A stretch of 64,000 nucleotides of DNA, from the NCBI GenBank assembly GCA_049653005.1, contig JBASFL010000091.1, positions 66,519 through 130,518 of the forward strand. Direction: 5' to 3'. The notes under the pieces were generated by a model. That model was not told the origin of the DNA, ran no database searches, and saw nothing but the letters and a program-made list of their open reading frames with translations. The translations under genes were made by a program, and so were the position numbers. Below are positions 28,613 to 36,642 of this stretch, in pieces. The stretch is from UBA2334 sp049653005 (GTDB lineage Bacteria; Pseudomonadota; Gammaproteobacteria; Burkholderiales; Burkholderiaceae_C). The first letter of the stretch is position 1, and every line of letters starts with the position of its first letter.

Positions 28613-29413
28613 GGGCTGGCCCACGGTGCACCAGACGGGGCTGCTGTCGTTGCCGTACACACGGTTTATGCCCAACGCGGCCAATTGCAGCCTTGCCAGT
28701 GCAGCCAAGTCACAGTGGTGAAACCCTGGTTTGCCCAAAATAGCCTTGAAACACGCCGCCGTTGCGGCGAAGTGCTGGGCGTTGTCCAGAAAGGCCGTGC
28801 GCACGTCTGGGCCCACTTCAAACGCCTCTGGCCCTATGCACGGCCCCAGCCAAGCCATGGTGCCGGTTGTGGGCGATTGGGCAGGAATGGAATCAATAGC
28901 AAACGGTTCAACATTATCAAGCGATAGAGCACTGAAATGCTTTAAAAATGGTGCCAACATGCCCCCCGTGGCGACATCACCCGCACCGGCCAACCCACGC
29001 CAACCCGCGTGCGCAGCGCCCACGGTTTGGCCCGCAGCGTCACACAGCAGCACGGGCAAGCAGTCGGCCACCATCACGGTGCAAGCCAACCGGGTTTGGC
29101 GGGTCACGCAGGCGTCCGCCTGTGTGCCGTGCGGCGTGTCAGGCGCCAAGGTCACGCAACGGGCCCCGTGTACCTGCTGCAAAAAAACGGGTTGCGCGCC
29201 CAACGCAGCGGCCAAGTGCTGGCGGTTGGCCTGCACGCGGTGGGGCTCGTCACGCACGTGGTCACCGAGGTTGAGGCTGTCGAAGGGTGGCTCGGACGTG
29301 CCACCGTGGCGCGTGGTCATCACCGCCTTCACCCGGGCGGGGGCTGGCCAATCGGGCACCCAGGCCTGGGGCAAGGCGGCAAACGGGGACGGCAACGCGT
29401 CAACCCTGTGCAT
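28532..29413 (-). CDS. pgeF: Peptidoglycan editing factor PgeF (YfiH/laccase-domain family)
   Basis: Cytosolic purine-nucleoside- or UDP-MurNAc-dipeptide-editing hydrolase family; in E. coli it prevents misincorporation of L-Ser into peptidoglycan precursors. The 293-aa product has the zinc-ligand motifs QQVHGARC, MVADCLPVLLCD and GAAHAGWRGLAG, then LGPCIGPEAFEVG and the C-terminal FSHRRDAAQLGSTGRMA. Between AHAGWRGLAG and LGPCIGP there is an unusually long insert (about residues 160-185) whose DNA contains a copy of a dispersed intergenic repeat. Start ATG 29413 overlaps the maiA stop by 14 bp. Confidence 0.9.
   Translation of the reverse strand: MHRVDALPSPFAALPQAWVPDWPAPARVKAVMTTRHGGTSEPPFDSLNLGDHVRDEPHRVQANRQHLAAALGAQPVFLQQVHGARCVTLAPDTPHGTQADACVTRQTRLACTVMVADCLPVLLCDAAGQTVGAAHAGWRGLAGAGDVATGGMLAPFLKHFSALSLDNVEPFAIDSIPAQSPTTGTMAWLGPCIGPEAFEVGPDVRTAFLDNAQHFAATAACFKAILGKPGFHHCDLAALARLQLAALGINRVYGNDSSPVWCTVGQPSVWFSHRRDAAQLGSTGRMAACIWLD
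28896..28930 (+). repeat. Dispersed ATAGC-N16-TCAAGCG element inside pgeF, copy 3
   Basis: ATAGC at 28896-28900, 16 bases, then TCAAGCGATAGAGC from 28917: the same spacing as the intergenic copies at 13660 and 25034. Here it lies within the pgeF reading frame and is translated (opposite strand) as part of SALSLDNVEPFAIDS. Confidence 0.65.
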
Positions 29414-30041
29414 CGGGGCAAGCAGAGGGCTGTGTTTCGCTGAACGCATCCAGCTTCATGCAGGCATCGAACACGGCTTGCACACGGGCCAGGCCGTCCA
29501 TCGGCACATTGAAACGCTGGGCATTGAAAATCTGCGGCACCAGCAGGCAGTCGGCCAGCGTGGGTGCATCACCATGGCAGAACGCACCACCAGGCCCCGT
29601 GGACAGCTGTCGCTCAAAGGCTTCCAGACCTTGGCGTACCCAGTGGGCGTACCAGCGGGTTTTGTCGGTGTCGCTGACCCCCATGTCATTGACGAGGTAC
29701 TTCAGCACACGCAGGTTGTTCAGGGGGTGTATTTCGCACGCGACCGATTGGGCCAATGCCCTCACCCGGGCTCGGCCCAGCGCGTCCGAGGGGAGCAAAG
29801 GCGGCTGTGGGTGCACCTCATCCAGGTATTCGATGATGGCCATTGACTGGGTCAAGGATTCGCCGCTGTCGAGCACCAGCAAAGGCACCACGGGGTCGGC
29901 CACCAAGCCTGCATAAACGGGTTGCAACTGTTCACCACGCAGCAGGTTCACGGGTATGTGTTCGTAGGTGAGGCCTTTGTAGGCCAGGGCGATGCGCACG
30001 CGGTACGACGCTGACGAGCGAAAGTAGTTGTAGAGCTTCAT
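29400..30041 (-). CDS. maiA: Maleylacetoacetate/maleylpyruvate isomerase (zeta-class GST)
   Basis: Glutathione-dependent cis-trans isomerase used in tyrosine/homogentisate or gentisate degradation. The 213-aa product has the zeta-GST motif FRSSASYRVRIALAYKGL (glutathione-activating SSA near residues 8-10), VPLLVLDSGESLTQSMAIIEYLDE and a C-terminal helical domain. Start ATG 30041 is defined by the family start MKLYNYFRSS. It is divergent from an FAH-family hydrolase at 30134, which would take the next step. Ring-cleavage dioxygenase genes are not in the window. Confidence 0.85.
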   Translation of the reverse strand: MKLYNYFRSSASYRVRIALAYKGLTYEHIPVNLLRGEQLQPVYAGLVADPVVPLLVLDSGESLTQSMAIIEYLDEVHPQPPLLPSDALGRARVRALAQSVACEIHPLNNLRVLKYLVNDMGVSDTDKTRWYAHWVRQGLEAFERQLSTGPGGAFCHGDAPTLADCLLVPQIFNAQRFNVPMDGLARVQAVFDACMKLDAFSETQPSACPDAQG

Positions 30042-30133
30042 GACCGCCAGCATAAACCGCCATGGCACCCATTTCCAGCCGACTGTGGCGTGCCATGGCA
30101 CACTCTTTTCACAACCACTTTGCAGGATGCCCC

Positions 30134-30841
30134 ATGTCTGTTTCTGACGTTTATGTGTTGCCCCCGCCTACCACGGTGTCGTTGCCCGTTGTGGGCACCA
30201 AGGCACGCTTCCCGATCCACCGCGTGTATTGCGTGGGACGCAATTACGAGGAACACGCAAAGGAGATGGGTTTCACCGGGCGCGAACCCCCGTTTTTTTT
30301 CATGAAACCGGCCGATGCCGTGGTACCGGTGGCCGCAGGCACACAAGCCGTGCTGCCCTACCCCACCCTCACACAGAACCTTCACCATGAAATCGAGCTG
30401 GTGGTGGCCATCGGCGTGGGGGGCGCGGGTATCAAAGCAGAAGACGCGCTGAAGCATGTGTTTGGTTACGCGGTGGGGCTGGACATGACGCGCCGTGACC
30501 TGCAAAACGACATGAAGAAGCAAGGCCGCCCCTGGTGCATAGGCAAGGCGTTTGAGGCTTCCGGCCCCGTGGGAGCCATCACACCTTGCGCAGACGCACC
30601 TCTGGTGCACCAGGCCGCCATCCAGCTGGAGGTGAATGGACAAACGCGCCAGAGCAGCCACATCCACCGCCTGATCTGGAGCGTGGCGGAAACCATCGAA
30701 CACCTGTCAGCTGCCTGGACCCTGCAACCAGGCGATTTGATTTTCACAGGCACACCCGAAGGTGTGGGTGCCGTGGTGCGTGGCGATGTGCTGCGGGGCA
30801 GCGTCGAAGGCTTGGAAGCCTTGCACGTGCAAATGGGCTGA
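30134..30841 (+). CDS. Fumarylacetoacetate hydrolase-family protein, possibly fumarylpyruvate hydrolase
   Basis: A 235-aa short-form FAH enzyme. Metal ligands are visible in HHEIELVVAIG (Glu-x-Glu type) and GYAVGLDMTRRDLQ (Asp), with IGKAFEASGPVG and the C-terminal DLIFTGTPEGVGAV. The short length and divergent pairing with a maleylpyruvate/maleylacetoacetate isomerase favour fumarylpyruvate hydrolase (gentisate pathway), but acylpyruvase activity is equally compatible with the fold. Start ATG 30134 has GCAGGA upstream. Confidence 0.8.
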   Translation: MSVSDVYVLPPPTTVSLPVVGTKARFPIHRVYCVGRNYEEHAKEMGFTGREPPFFFMKPADAVVPVAAGTQAVLPYPTLTQNLHHEIELVVAIGVGGAGIKAEDALKHVFGYAVGLDMTRRDLQNDMKKQGRPWCIGKAFEASGPVGAITPCADAPLVHQAAIQLEVNGQTRQSSHIHRLIWSVAETIEHLSAAWTLQPGDLIFTGTPEGVGAVVRGDVLRGSVEGLEALHVQMG

Positions 30842-30853
30842 AGCTGGTACGCC

Positions 30854-31435
30854 ATGTCTTCAACCCAAACCCCTCATCACACACACCGCCCTCCCCTTCG
30901 GCATTGCCGCGCATGCGGTACAGCCGTGGTGCACCGCGTGCCAGACGACGGCGACACCCGCACCCGCGCCGTGTGCCCGGCCTGCCACACCATCCATTAC
31001 GAAAACCCCCTCAATGTGGTGGGCACCGTGCCGTTTTGGGGGGAAAGTGGCGAAAAGGTGTTGCTGTGCAAACGCAACATCGAACCCCGCAAAGGGTTTT
31101 GGACGCTCCCCGCCGGGTTCATGGAACTGGGTGAGAGCACAGCGGAAGGTGCGGCCAGGGAAACCGACGAGGAAGCCGGCGCCCACATCCAGCTGCTGGG
31201 TTTGTTCACCGTCATGAACGTCACACGGGTGAGCCAAGTGCACCTGTATTACCGGGCGCGATTGCTGAGCGACACCTTTGCCCCTGGCCACGAAACCATG
31301 GAGGCCCGTTTGTTTGAAGAACAAGACATCCCGTGGGATGCACTGGCGTTCAAAACCGTGCGGACCACCCTGGAAGCCTATTTCGATGACCGCCGCAAAG
31401 GCAGTTTCGGCATTCACACCATCGACATTGCTTGA
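30854..31435 (+). CDS. Nudix hydrolase with N-terminal zinc ribbon
   Basis: A 193-aa pyrophosphohydrolase. Four Cys (18, 21, 41, 44: CRACG and CPACH) form a zinc ribbon as in NudC-like enzymes; the Nudix box is GFMELGESTAEGAARETDEE. The substrate could be a dinucleotide or ADP-ribose type; the NudC-specific SQPWPFPQS motif is absent, so NADH/NAD-RNA decapping is not supported. It starts 12 bp after the FAH gene and is probably cotranscribed. It is the last host gene before the integrated element. Confidence 0.85.
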   Translation: MSSTQTPHHTHRPPLRHCRACGTAVVHRVPDDGDTRTRAVCPACHTIHYENPLNVVGTVPFWGESGEKVLLCKRNIEPRKGFWTLPAGFMELGESTAEGAARETDEEAGAHIQLLGLFTVMNVTRVSQVHLYYRARLLSDTFAPGHETMEARLFEEQDIPWDALAFKTVRTTLEAYFDDRRKGSFGIHTIDIA

Positions 31436-31502
31436 CCAAGCACACCGGGGGACAAAATCTCCCGGTCGTGAAAACAGATGCAAAGGGGTTGAGAAAAAAC
31501 AA

Positions 31503-31530
31503 AAGCCCGGACACTTTCGTGTCCGGGCTT
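31503..31530 (-). terminator. Strong intrinsic terminator beside the attL remnant
   Basis: Perfect 12-bp stem (AAGCCCGGACAC / GTGTCCGGGCTT) with a TTTC loop, followed on the minus strand by TTTTGTTTTTTC. It sits immediately downstream of the displaced tRNA-Pro 3' fragment, so it is probably the original tRNA-Pro terminator, now also capping the Nudix side. Confidence 0.8.
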
Positions 31531-31537
31531 TGAATAA

Positions 31538-31589
31538 ATGGTCGGCGTGGCGGGATTCGAACTCGCTACCCCTTGCACCCCATGCAAGT
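31538..31589 (-). repeat. Left attachment site: displaced tRNA-Pro 3' fragment
   Basis: 52 bp identical to 41190-41241 except T31567 versus G41219. It covers the tRNA CCA end, T arm, variable region and 3' half of the anticodon arm including the anticodon, then diverges. It is not a functional tRNA. Confidence 0.9.
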
Positions 31590-31720
31590 TTTGGAGATTC
31601 CGGCCAGCGCCAGCCGAATCCAGACCTCAAGAAATTCTCCATATGAATCATTGACTTATAAGTCAACAGGGAGAAACATCGTCCAAAGAACTCCAGCCAG
31701 ATACACTCAGAGCCAGCCCA

Positions 31721-31750
31721 AGCGGTGTGGGTAACGGTGTGGGGAAAAAC
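31721..31750 (+). repeat. Left 30-bp internal repeat, probable integrase arm site
   Basis: Exact 30-bp match to 41098-41127; it contains two copies of GGTGTGGG spaced 12 bp apart. Lying 131 bp inside the left core and directly before the integrase gene, it fits an arm-type integrase binding site. Confidence 0.7.
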
Positions 31751-31761
31751 TGGAGAGTGGA

Positions 31762-33153
31762 ATGGCACTGATCACGGAACTGGAATTGAAGGCACTCAAA
31801 GCGAGTGACCATGGACGCCGCTTGACCATGGGCCGCTCGCTTTATGGCGGGGTGAGTGTGGGCTCCAATGGCACCGTGAGCGTGCATGTTTCGTGGCGGT
31901 ACAAAGTTGGCGGCAAGGTGCGGGAAAAGCCAATCGGCACCTGGAAGGCAAAGGACGGCATGAGCCTGAAAGCCATATTCGCGGAACGTGAGCGGCTGGC
32001 GGTGGCTCTGCGCGACGGCACCGACCCCGTGGCCCAACGTGAAGCCGAGCGCGAGGCAAAAGCAAAGCAAACAGAGATTGACCGCATCAAAGCCGAGGCT
32101 GACCACCAACAGGCCTTGTTGGAGCAGCAGCAGCGGCTGGAAGTGATCGCGGCACAGCAAGCGCGCCAGACAGTGCGTAACCTGTTTGCCTTGTGGCACC
32201 GCCTGGAGCTTGCAAGGCGCGACGATGGGGGCGCAGAAACCCTGCGCTCTTTCACTGCCGACGTGTTTCCACTGCTAGGTGACATGGCCGCCGAGGATGT
32301 GAAGAAGGCCCACATTCGGCAAGTGCTGGACAGCATCCAAGCCCGCGCCACCCCGGGCAAACCCATGGTGCGCACCCAAAAGAAAACACTGTCAGACCTG
32401 CGGCAGATGTTCGCCTTTGCCCTTGACCGCGACCTGCTGGAAGCCGACCCCACCGCCAGCGTGAAGAAAAAGGCGTTGGGCAAGGACGTGGAGCGAGAAC
32501 GGCATTTCAGCGAAGCGGAGCTGATCGAGTTTTTCCAAAAGCTACCCGCGTCGGGTTTGGCTGAAACCTCACAGCTTGCGTTGCTGATTCAGCTTTCCAC
32601 GGTGGCCCGCATTGGCGAAGTGCTGGGCGCGCGCTGGGCTGATGTTGACCTGGAGCGCAGAACATGGCGACTGCCCGACACCAAGAACGGCAAAGACCAC
32701 ACCGTGACCCTGAGCGACTACGCTGCCCGCCAGTTCGAGCAATTGCACCAAGCCACCGGCCTGACCCCTTGGTGTTTCCCGGCCAGCCGAATAGACGGGC
32801 CTGTGTGTGAAAAGACCGTCACCAAACAGGTGGCAGACCGCCAGCGCCCTGACGCCAGCCCAATGAGCGGGCGCACCAAGCAAACCACGGCGCTGGTGAT
32901 CGGTGAAAAGTGGACACCCCACGACCTGCGGCGCACTGGGGCCACCCACATGGCAAAGCTGGGGGTATTGGATGGCGTGATCGAAAAGTGCCTGAACCAC
33001 ACCGATGAGAACAAGGTGCGGCGCATCTACAACCGCGAGCAGTACGCACAGCCCATGCGCGATGCGTGGCACCTGCTGGGTGAACGGCTGGCGCTGTTTC
33101 AGGCACAAGCCGAGGGCAAGGCCACCAACGTGGTGACGCTGCGGGCGGCGTGA
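31762..33153 (+). CDS. int: Tyrosine-family site-specific integrase
   Basis: Catalyses integration and excision at the tRNA-Pro site. The 463-aa protein begins with a DUF4102-like arm-binding domain (TMGRSLYGGVSV..., YKVGGKVREKPIGTW), then a Gln/Glu-rich helical linker, a SAM-like core-binding domain and the catalytic domain: Arg283 in ARIGEVLGARW, Lys in TKNGKDH, His387-x-x-Arg390 in HDLRRT, His413 in LNHTDE and nucleophile Tyr423 in IYNREQY. All catalytic residues are present. It is P4-integrase-like. It sits at the remnant end, not beside the intact tRNA. GGAG precedes ATG 31762. Confidence 0.95.
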   Translation: MALITELELKALKASDHGRRLTMGRSLYGGVSVGSNGTVSVHVSWRYKVGGKVREKPIGTWKAKDGMSLKAIFAERERLAVALRDGTDPVAQREAEREAKAKQTEIDRIKAEADHQQALLEQQQRLEVIAAQQARQTVRNLFALWHRLELARRDDGGAETLRSFTADVFPLLGDMAAEDVKKAHIRQVLDSIQARATPGKPMVRTQKKTLSDLRQMFAFALDRDLLEADPTASVKKKALGKDVERERHFSEAELIEFFQKLPASGLAETSQLALLIQLSTVARIGEVLGARWADVDLERRTWRLPDTKNGKDHTVTLSDYAARQFEQLHQATGLTPWCFPASRIDGPVCEKTVTKQVADRQRPDASPMSGRTKQTTALVIGEKWTPHDLRRTGATHMAKLGVLDGVIEKCLNHTDENKVRRIYNREQYAQPMRDAWHLLGERLALFQAQAEGKATNVVTLRAA

Positions 33154-33682
33154 ACCGATGACGCAACACCGAGACAGACCGTGAAGCTATTGCCGATTTG
33201 CCGGGGCGCATTGCGCTGTTTGAGGGGCTAAGGTGGCCTGACGTACCGTCCACCGTTCAAGACGAGCGCGGCGTGAAAATCCGTCTCAACACTTCAATGA
33301 ACGCCCCCCAACACACACCACTGCGCGCACTGGAACAAACCACCAAAGGCTGATGCGGTTTGACCGCCAAAACCTCCACAAAACCGCGCCACAATGCACG
33401 CAGCGAAGTCCAGAGGTGTGCCAATGGACGAAGCTGAAAAGGCGAGAGCCACCAGACCAGCCCAGCAAGGCTGAAAAGGTAGCTCTCAGGTTTGCACCAG
33501 TTACCCAGTGCGTTGCAGTTTGGACGACTTGCGACACAAATTAAACCACGACACGATAGGGTGGCCTATCTGTCTTTATGTCCAGCAGTGGCTAAAGGCG
33601 TGCAAAAGCGCCTTTAACTCATACGCTGGCTGTGGCGGGTTCCTGGTGCGTTTGATTGACGACACCACAAAGGAAAAGCCAC
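33154..33682. other. 529-bp spacer between integrase and alpA-like gene
   Basis: No convincing gene. A 63-codon open stretch at 33162-33353 (REAIADLPGRIALFEG...) reads like protein but lacks an ATG near its start, so it may be a gene remnant. Further on, GATAGG-GTGG-CCTATC (33555-33570) is a perfect 6-bp inverted repeat about 115 bp upstream of the alpA-like start and could be an operator for the plus-strand cargo operon. The stretch around 33530-33580 is comparatively AT-rich and is the likely promoter. Confidence 0.5.
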
Positions 33683-33892
33683 ATGGCCACACCCTCCCCC
33701 ACCCTCCCCACCGTCGGGGAATTTCTCGACAAGCTGCCCACCGTCCTGGCACGTACAGGGTACAGCCGCAGTCGTTGGTACCAAGGCATTCAAACGGGTG
33801 AATTCCCCAAGCCCGTCAAGCTGGGTGCTCGCGCTGTGGCCTGGAAGCGTAGCGAGATCGACCGCCTGATCGAATCCCTGCAAACCGCCTGA
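33683..33892 (+). CDS. AlpA-family phage transcriptional regulator/excisionase
   Basis: A 69-aa MerR-like helix-turn-helix protein of the AlpA type: LPTVLARTGYSRSRWYQGIQTGEFPKPVKLGARAVAWKRSEIDRLIESL. In P4-like elements AlpA relatives activate or direct excision by controlling integrase. Here it is the first gene of the cargo operon. Start ATG 33683 has AAGGAAAAG at good spacing; the nine upstream codons are not needed. Confidence 0.88.
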   Translation: MATPSPTLPTVGEFLDKLPTVLARTGYSRSRWYQGIQTGEFPKPVKLGARAVAWKRSEIDRLIESLQTA

Positions 33893-33903
33893 GGTGAACC
33901 ACC

Positions 33904-34170
33904 ATGGAACACCAACAGCACGGTGCTATGCCGGGGACAACTGCGCCCAAAAACTCCCCCATCCTCTACGAACACCCTGATGGTTACACCGTTGGTTACA
34001 CCGACAACCGCCTGTTCGTCGTTGATGACAACGGACTTGAGGTGCGCATACCGATTGGCCCCCGTGGCTTGATCGAGCTGGGCCTGAAGATGATGGCCGT
34101 GGGCACAACCACAGAAGCCCTGGCGGCGCTCAAGCTGGCAGCAGCGCAGAGCGCGGGAGGCACCCACTGA
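33904..34170 (+). CDS. Hypothetical protein of the element (88 aa)
   Basis: Not recognised. An acidic N-terminal beta-rich half (ILYEHPDGYTVGYTDNRLFVVDDNGLEVRIPIGPRGL) is followed by an Ala-rich helix (GTTTEALAALKLAAAQSAG). No membrane segment or cysteines. A GAGGTGAACC ribosome-binding stretch precedes ATG 33904, 11 bp after the alpA-like gene; its stop overlaps the next start (TGATG), so it is part of the coupled cargo operon. Confidence 0.7.
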   Translation: MEHQQHGAMPGTTAPKNSPILYEHPDGYTVGYTDNRLFVVDDNGLEVRIPIGPRGLIELGLKMMAVGTTTEALAALKLAAAQSAGGTH

Positions 34171-34499
34171 TGGCCCCCCAAAAACAAACCCCCACCAGCG
34201 GGCAAACACTGGCAGGGGCAACAGGCTTTCAACAGTCAAAACCTATTCTATCGCCCGCCTGCAAAGCGCGAACAGCTACGGTTTTCGCCAACGACATGGA
34301 CACACCAACCGGCCAGCGTGCCGACAAGGCATTCACCACCCTGGCGGCGCAGCTTGCACTGCAAGGCCACACCCTGACCCGCAGCAACCCCAACGACGGC
34401 CCGGTGCGGTACTACGCCAGCCGCTGGGGCATGGTGCGCCAACTGCCCGACTTGGACGCTGTGGGCGCATTCGCCCGCATGGTGGGAGGTGCCCAATGA
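34170..34499 (+). CDS. Hypothetical protein of the element (109 aa)
   Basis: Not recognised. The N-terminal 45 residues look disordered (APQKQTPTSGQTLAGATG); the rest could fold into a small helix-strand domain (DKAFTTLAAQLALQGHTLTRSNPNDGPVRYYASRWGMVRQLPDLDAVGAFARMVG). Start and stop overlap the neighbouring genes (TGATG and ATGA), so it is translated as part of the replication-module operon. Confidence 0.68.
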   Translation: MAPQKQTPTSGQTLAGATGFQQSKPILSPACKARTATVFANDMDTPTGQRADKAFTTLAAQLALQGHTLTRSNPNDGPVRYYASRWGMVRQLPDLDAVGAFARMVGGAQ

Positions 34500-34957
34500 G
34501 CTTCAACCGCGACGCACTGCCAGAACCCGTGGGCTACTTTGAAGGTGTGGGCCTGACCCTGCGAGGCCCTGGCAAGTGGAAAACCACCCGCTGCGAGTTC
34601 CACGGAGGCAGCGATTCAATGCGCGTGAACACGACAAGCGGGGCATGGGTGTGCATGGCCTGTGGGGCAAAGGGCGGCGACGTGCTGAGCTACGAAATGC
34701 AACTGACCGGCGCGGAGTTCGTGGAGGCGGCAAAGGCCCTGGGAGCGTGGATTGACGATGGCCGCGAACCCGCCAGCACCAAGCCCACCAGCTTGCCACC
34801 CAGAGCCGCATTGGGGGCCCTGGCGTTTGAGGCAACGCTCATTGCTGTTGCCGCTGGAAACGTGGCGCAAGGGCTGGCGCTGGATGCCGCCGACCTGAGC
34901 CGCGTCATGGTGGCCGCTGGCCGAATCCAAGGCATCGCCGGGGAGTACGCCGCATGA
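34496..34957 (+). CDS. CHC2-type primase zinc-finger protein
   Basis: A 153-aa protein with the zinc-binding domain of bacterial/phage primases: Cys33-x2-His36 in TRCEFHGG and Cys53-x2-Cys56 in WVCMACGAKGGDVLSYEMQL, the usual CHC2 layout. The catalytic TOPRIM/RNA-polymerase domain is missing; residues 90-153 are an Ala-rich helical region. It overlaps the DUF3987 gene by 4 bp (ATGA), suggesting that the two proteins act together as a split primase/helicase-like initiator. The role in element replication is inferred. Confidence 0.82.
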   Translation: MSFNRDALPEPVGYFEGVGLTLRGPGKWKTTRCEFHGGSDSMRVNTTSGAWVCMACGAKGGDVLSYEMQLTGAEFVEAAKALGAWIDDGREPASTKPTSLPPRAALGALAFEATLIAVAAGNVAQGLALDAADLSRVMVAAGRIQGIAGEYAA

Positions 34958-36642
34958 TGGACATGACCGAATACCGCGAGCGCATGGCCGCGTTTGATGC
35001 CGAGCTGGGCATCGTGGCCCCACCAGCCGAGACGCGCTCCAAACTGGTTACCAAGCGGGTTTCCACGAACAACGGCCAAAAGTTGCCAGCCGGTTGCCTG
35101 CCACCCACTTTCCCCGCCTTGGAGGATGACGGCGCGGACGATGACAGCACATGGCCCACTCCGCTACCGCTGCCCGATGGCCTGCCTCCCGTGCAAACCT
35201 TCGACCCCGAGCTGTTGCCGCTGGCGTTGCAAGGCTGGGTGGCGGACATTGCCCACCGGATGCAATGCCCGCCTGACTTTGTGGCCGTGGCCGCTGTCGC
35301 CGCCCTGTCTGGCTTGATTGGGGCGCGTGCTGTCATTGCCCCAAAGCAGTACGACGACTGGCGCGTGGTGCCCAACCTGTGGGGCCTGATCGTGGGCAAA
35401 CCCGGCGTGATGAAGTCGCCCGCACTGGGGCAGGCACTGGCCCCCCTTCACCGGCTGGAAGCCAACGAACGCGAGGCGGTGGGCGTGGCGCGTGAAAGCT
35501 GGGCGCTCGACCTCAAGGTGGCGGAAATGGCCGCCGAGGCGAACGAGAAGCGGGCCAAGGCATTGGCAGCGAAAGACCCTGCCGGTGCGCGTGCATTGCT
35601 GGAGTCGGCAGCCGTCCACACACCAGAGCCCACCGTACGACGGTATGTGGTCAACGACGCCACTGTGGAGAAGCTGGCCGAGCTGCTGACCGTCAACCCA
35701 TGGGGCTTGCTGGTGTTCCGCGACGAGCTCCACGGCCTGTTGTCGAGCATGGACAGAGCGGGGCAAGAGGGGTCACGCGGTTTCTACCTGACGGGCTACG
35801 ACGGCAACCAGGGCCACGCGGTTGACCGCATCGGGCGCGGTGAATCCTATGTGCCGCGTGTGTGCCTGGCCATGCTGGGTGGGATGCAACCCGGCAAGCT
35901 GCAAGCCTATGTCCGTGAGGCCGTGACCGGAGGGGCGGGCGACGACGGGCTGCTGCAACGCTTTGGGCTGGCTGTCTGGCCCGACGTGAGAGCGGAATTC
36001 CAAAAGGTTGACCAGTGGCCGGACACGCACGCCAAACAGACCGCATGGGCCGTGTTCGAGCGGCTGGAGACCTTGACCCCAGGCAGTGACGACGAACCCG
36101 TGGAGTGGCGCTTCACACCAGAGGCACAGGTGTTGTTTTGGGAGTGGGCGCTCCCCTTTGAGACAGAGATTCGCGGCGACGAGCTGCACCCCGCCCTGAT
36201 CTCCCACCTGAGCAAGTACCGCAAGCTGGTGCCCGCACTGGCCTTGATCTTTGCACTGGTGGACACCCCCGACAGCGGCGGCGCTGTGGGCGTGCCTGAG
36301 CTGATTCGTGCGCTGGCATGGGCCGAATACCTACGCACCCATGCCGAGCGCATTTACAGCGCGGCCACGACACCGGAAACCACGGGGGCAGCCACCCTGC
36401 TGAAGAAGATTCAAGCGGGCAAGCTGGCCGATGCAGACGGCGTGCTGCTGGATGCCTTCGCCCCCCGTGATGTGGCCGTGAAGCACTGGGCGGGCTTGTC
36501 CACGCCAGATGCAGTGCGCAAAGCGGGTGATGTGCTGGTGGATTTTGGCTGGCTGGTGAAAAAGATGCGCCCATCGACCAGCGGGCGGGCAAGCGAGCTG
36601 TTTCTGGTCAACCCTGCTGCAATGAAAGGGGTGCCCCAATGA
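34954..36642 (+). CDS. DUF3987-family ATPase, putative replication protein
   Basis: A 562-aa protein. After a variable N-terminal 65 residues comes the DUF3987/YfjI-like region (LPLALQGWVADIAHRMQCPPDFVAVAAVAALSGLIGARAVI). GLIVGKPGVMKSPAL is a Walker A-like P-loop (GKPGVMKS) and LLVFRDELHGLLSSMD a Walker B-like segment (DE). A coiled-coil insert (KVAEMAAEANEKRAKALAA) lies between them. Proteins of this kind accompany CHC2 primases in prophages and islands and are thought to be helicase-like, but activity is unproven. It is the central and largest cargo gene. Confidence 0.85.
   Translation: MMDMTEYRERMAAFDAELGIVAPPAETRSKLVTKRVSTNNGQKLPAGCLPPTFPALEDDGADDDSTWPTPLPLPDGLPPVQTFDPELLPLALQGWVADIAHRMQCPPDFVAVAAVAALSGLIGARAVIAPKQYDDWRVVPNLWGLIVGKPGVMKSPALGQALAPLHRLEANEREAVGVARESWALDLKVAEMAAEANEKRAKALAAKDPAGARALLESAAVHTPEPTVRRYVVNDATVEKLAELLTVNPWGLLVFRDELHGLLSSMDRAGQEGSRGFYLTGYDGNQGHAVDRIGRGESYVPRVCLAMLGGMQPGKLQAYVREAVTGGAGDDGLLQRFGLAVWPDVRAEFQKVDQWPDTHAKQTAWAVFERLETLTPGSDDEPVEWRFTPEAQVLFWEWALPFETEIRGDELHPALISHLSKYRKLVPALALIFALVDTPDSGGAVGVPELIRALAWAEYLRTHAERIYSAATTPETTGAATLLKKIQAGKLADADGVLLDAFAPRDVAVKHWAGLSTPDAVRKAGDVLVDFGWLVKKMRPSTSGRASELFLVNPAAMKGVPQ

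Noticed and set aside
30854..31435. NudC (NADH pyrophosphatase / RNA de-NADding enzyme)
   Set aside because: The zinc ribbon and Nudix box are present, but the NudC-specific SQPWPFPQS motif after the Nudix box is not seen.
31538..31620. A second functional tRNA-Pro
   Set aside because: Only the 3' part matches the tRNA; the D arm and 5' acceptor strand are missing, so it is an attachment-site remnant.
33286..33537. Minus-strand frame in the integrase-alpA spacer
   Set aside because: No ribosome-binding site and unnatural composition; all other cargo genes run on the plus strand.
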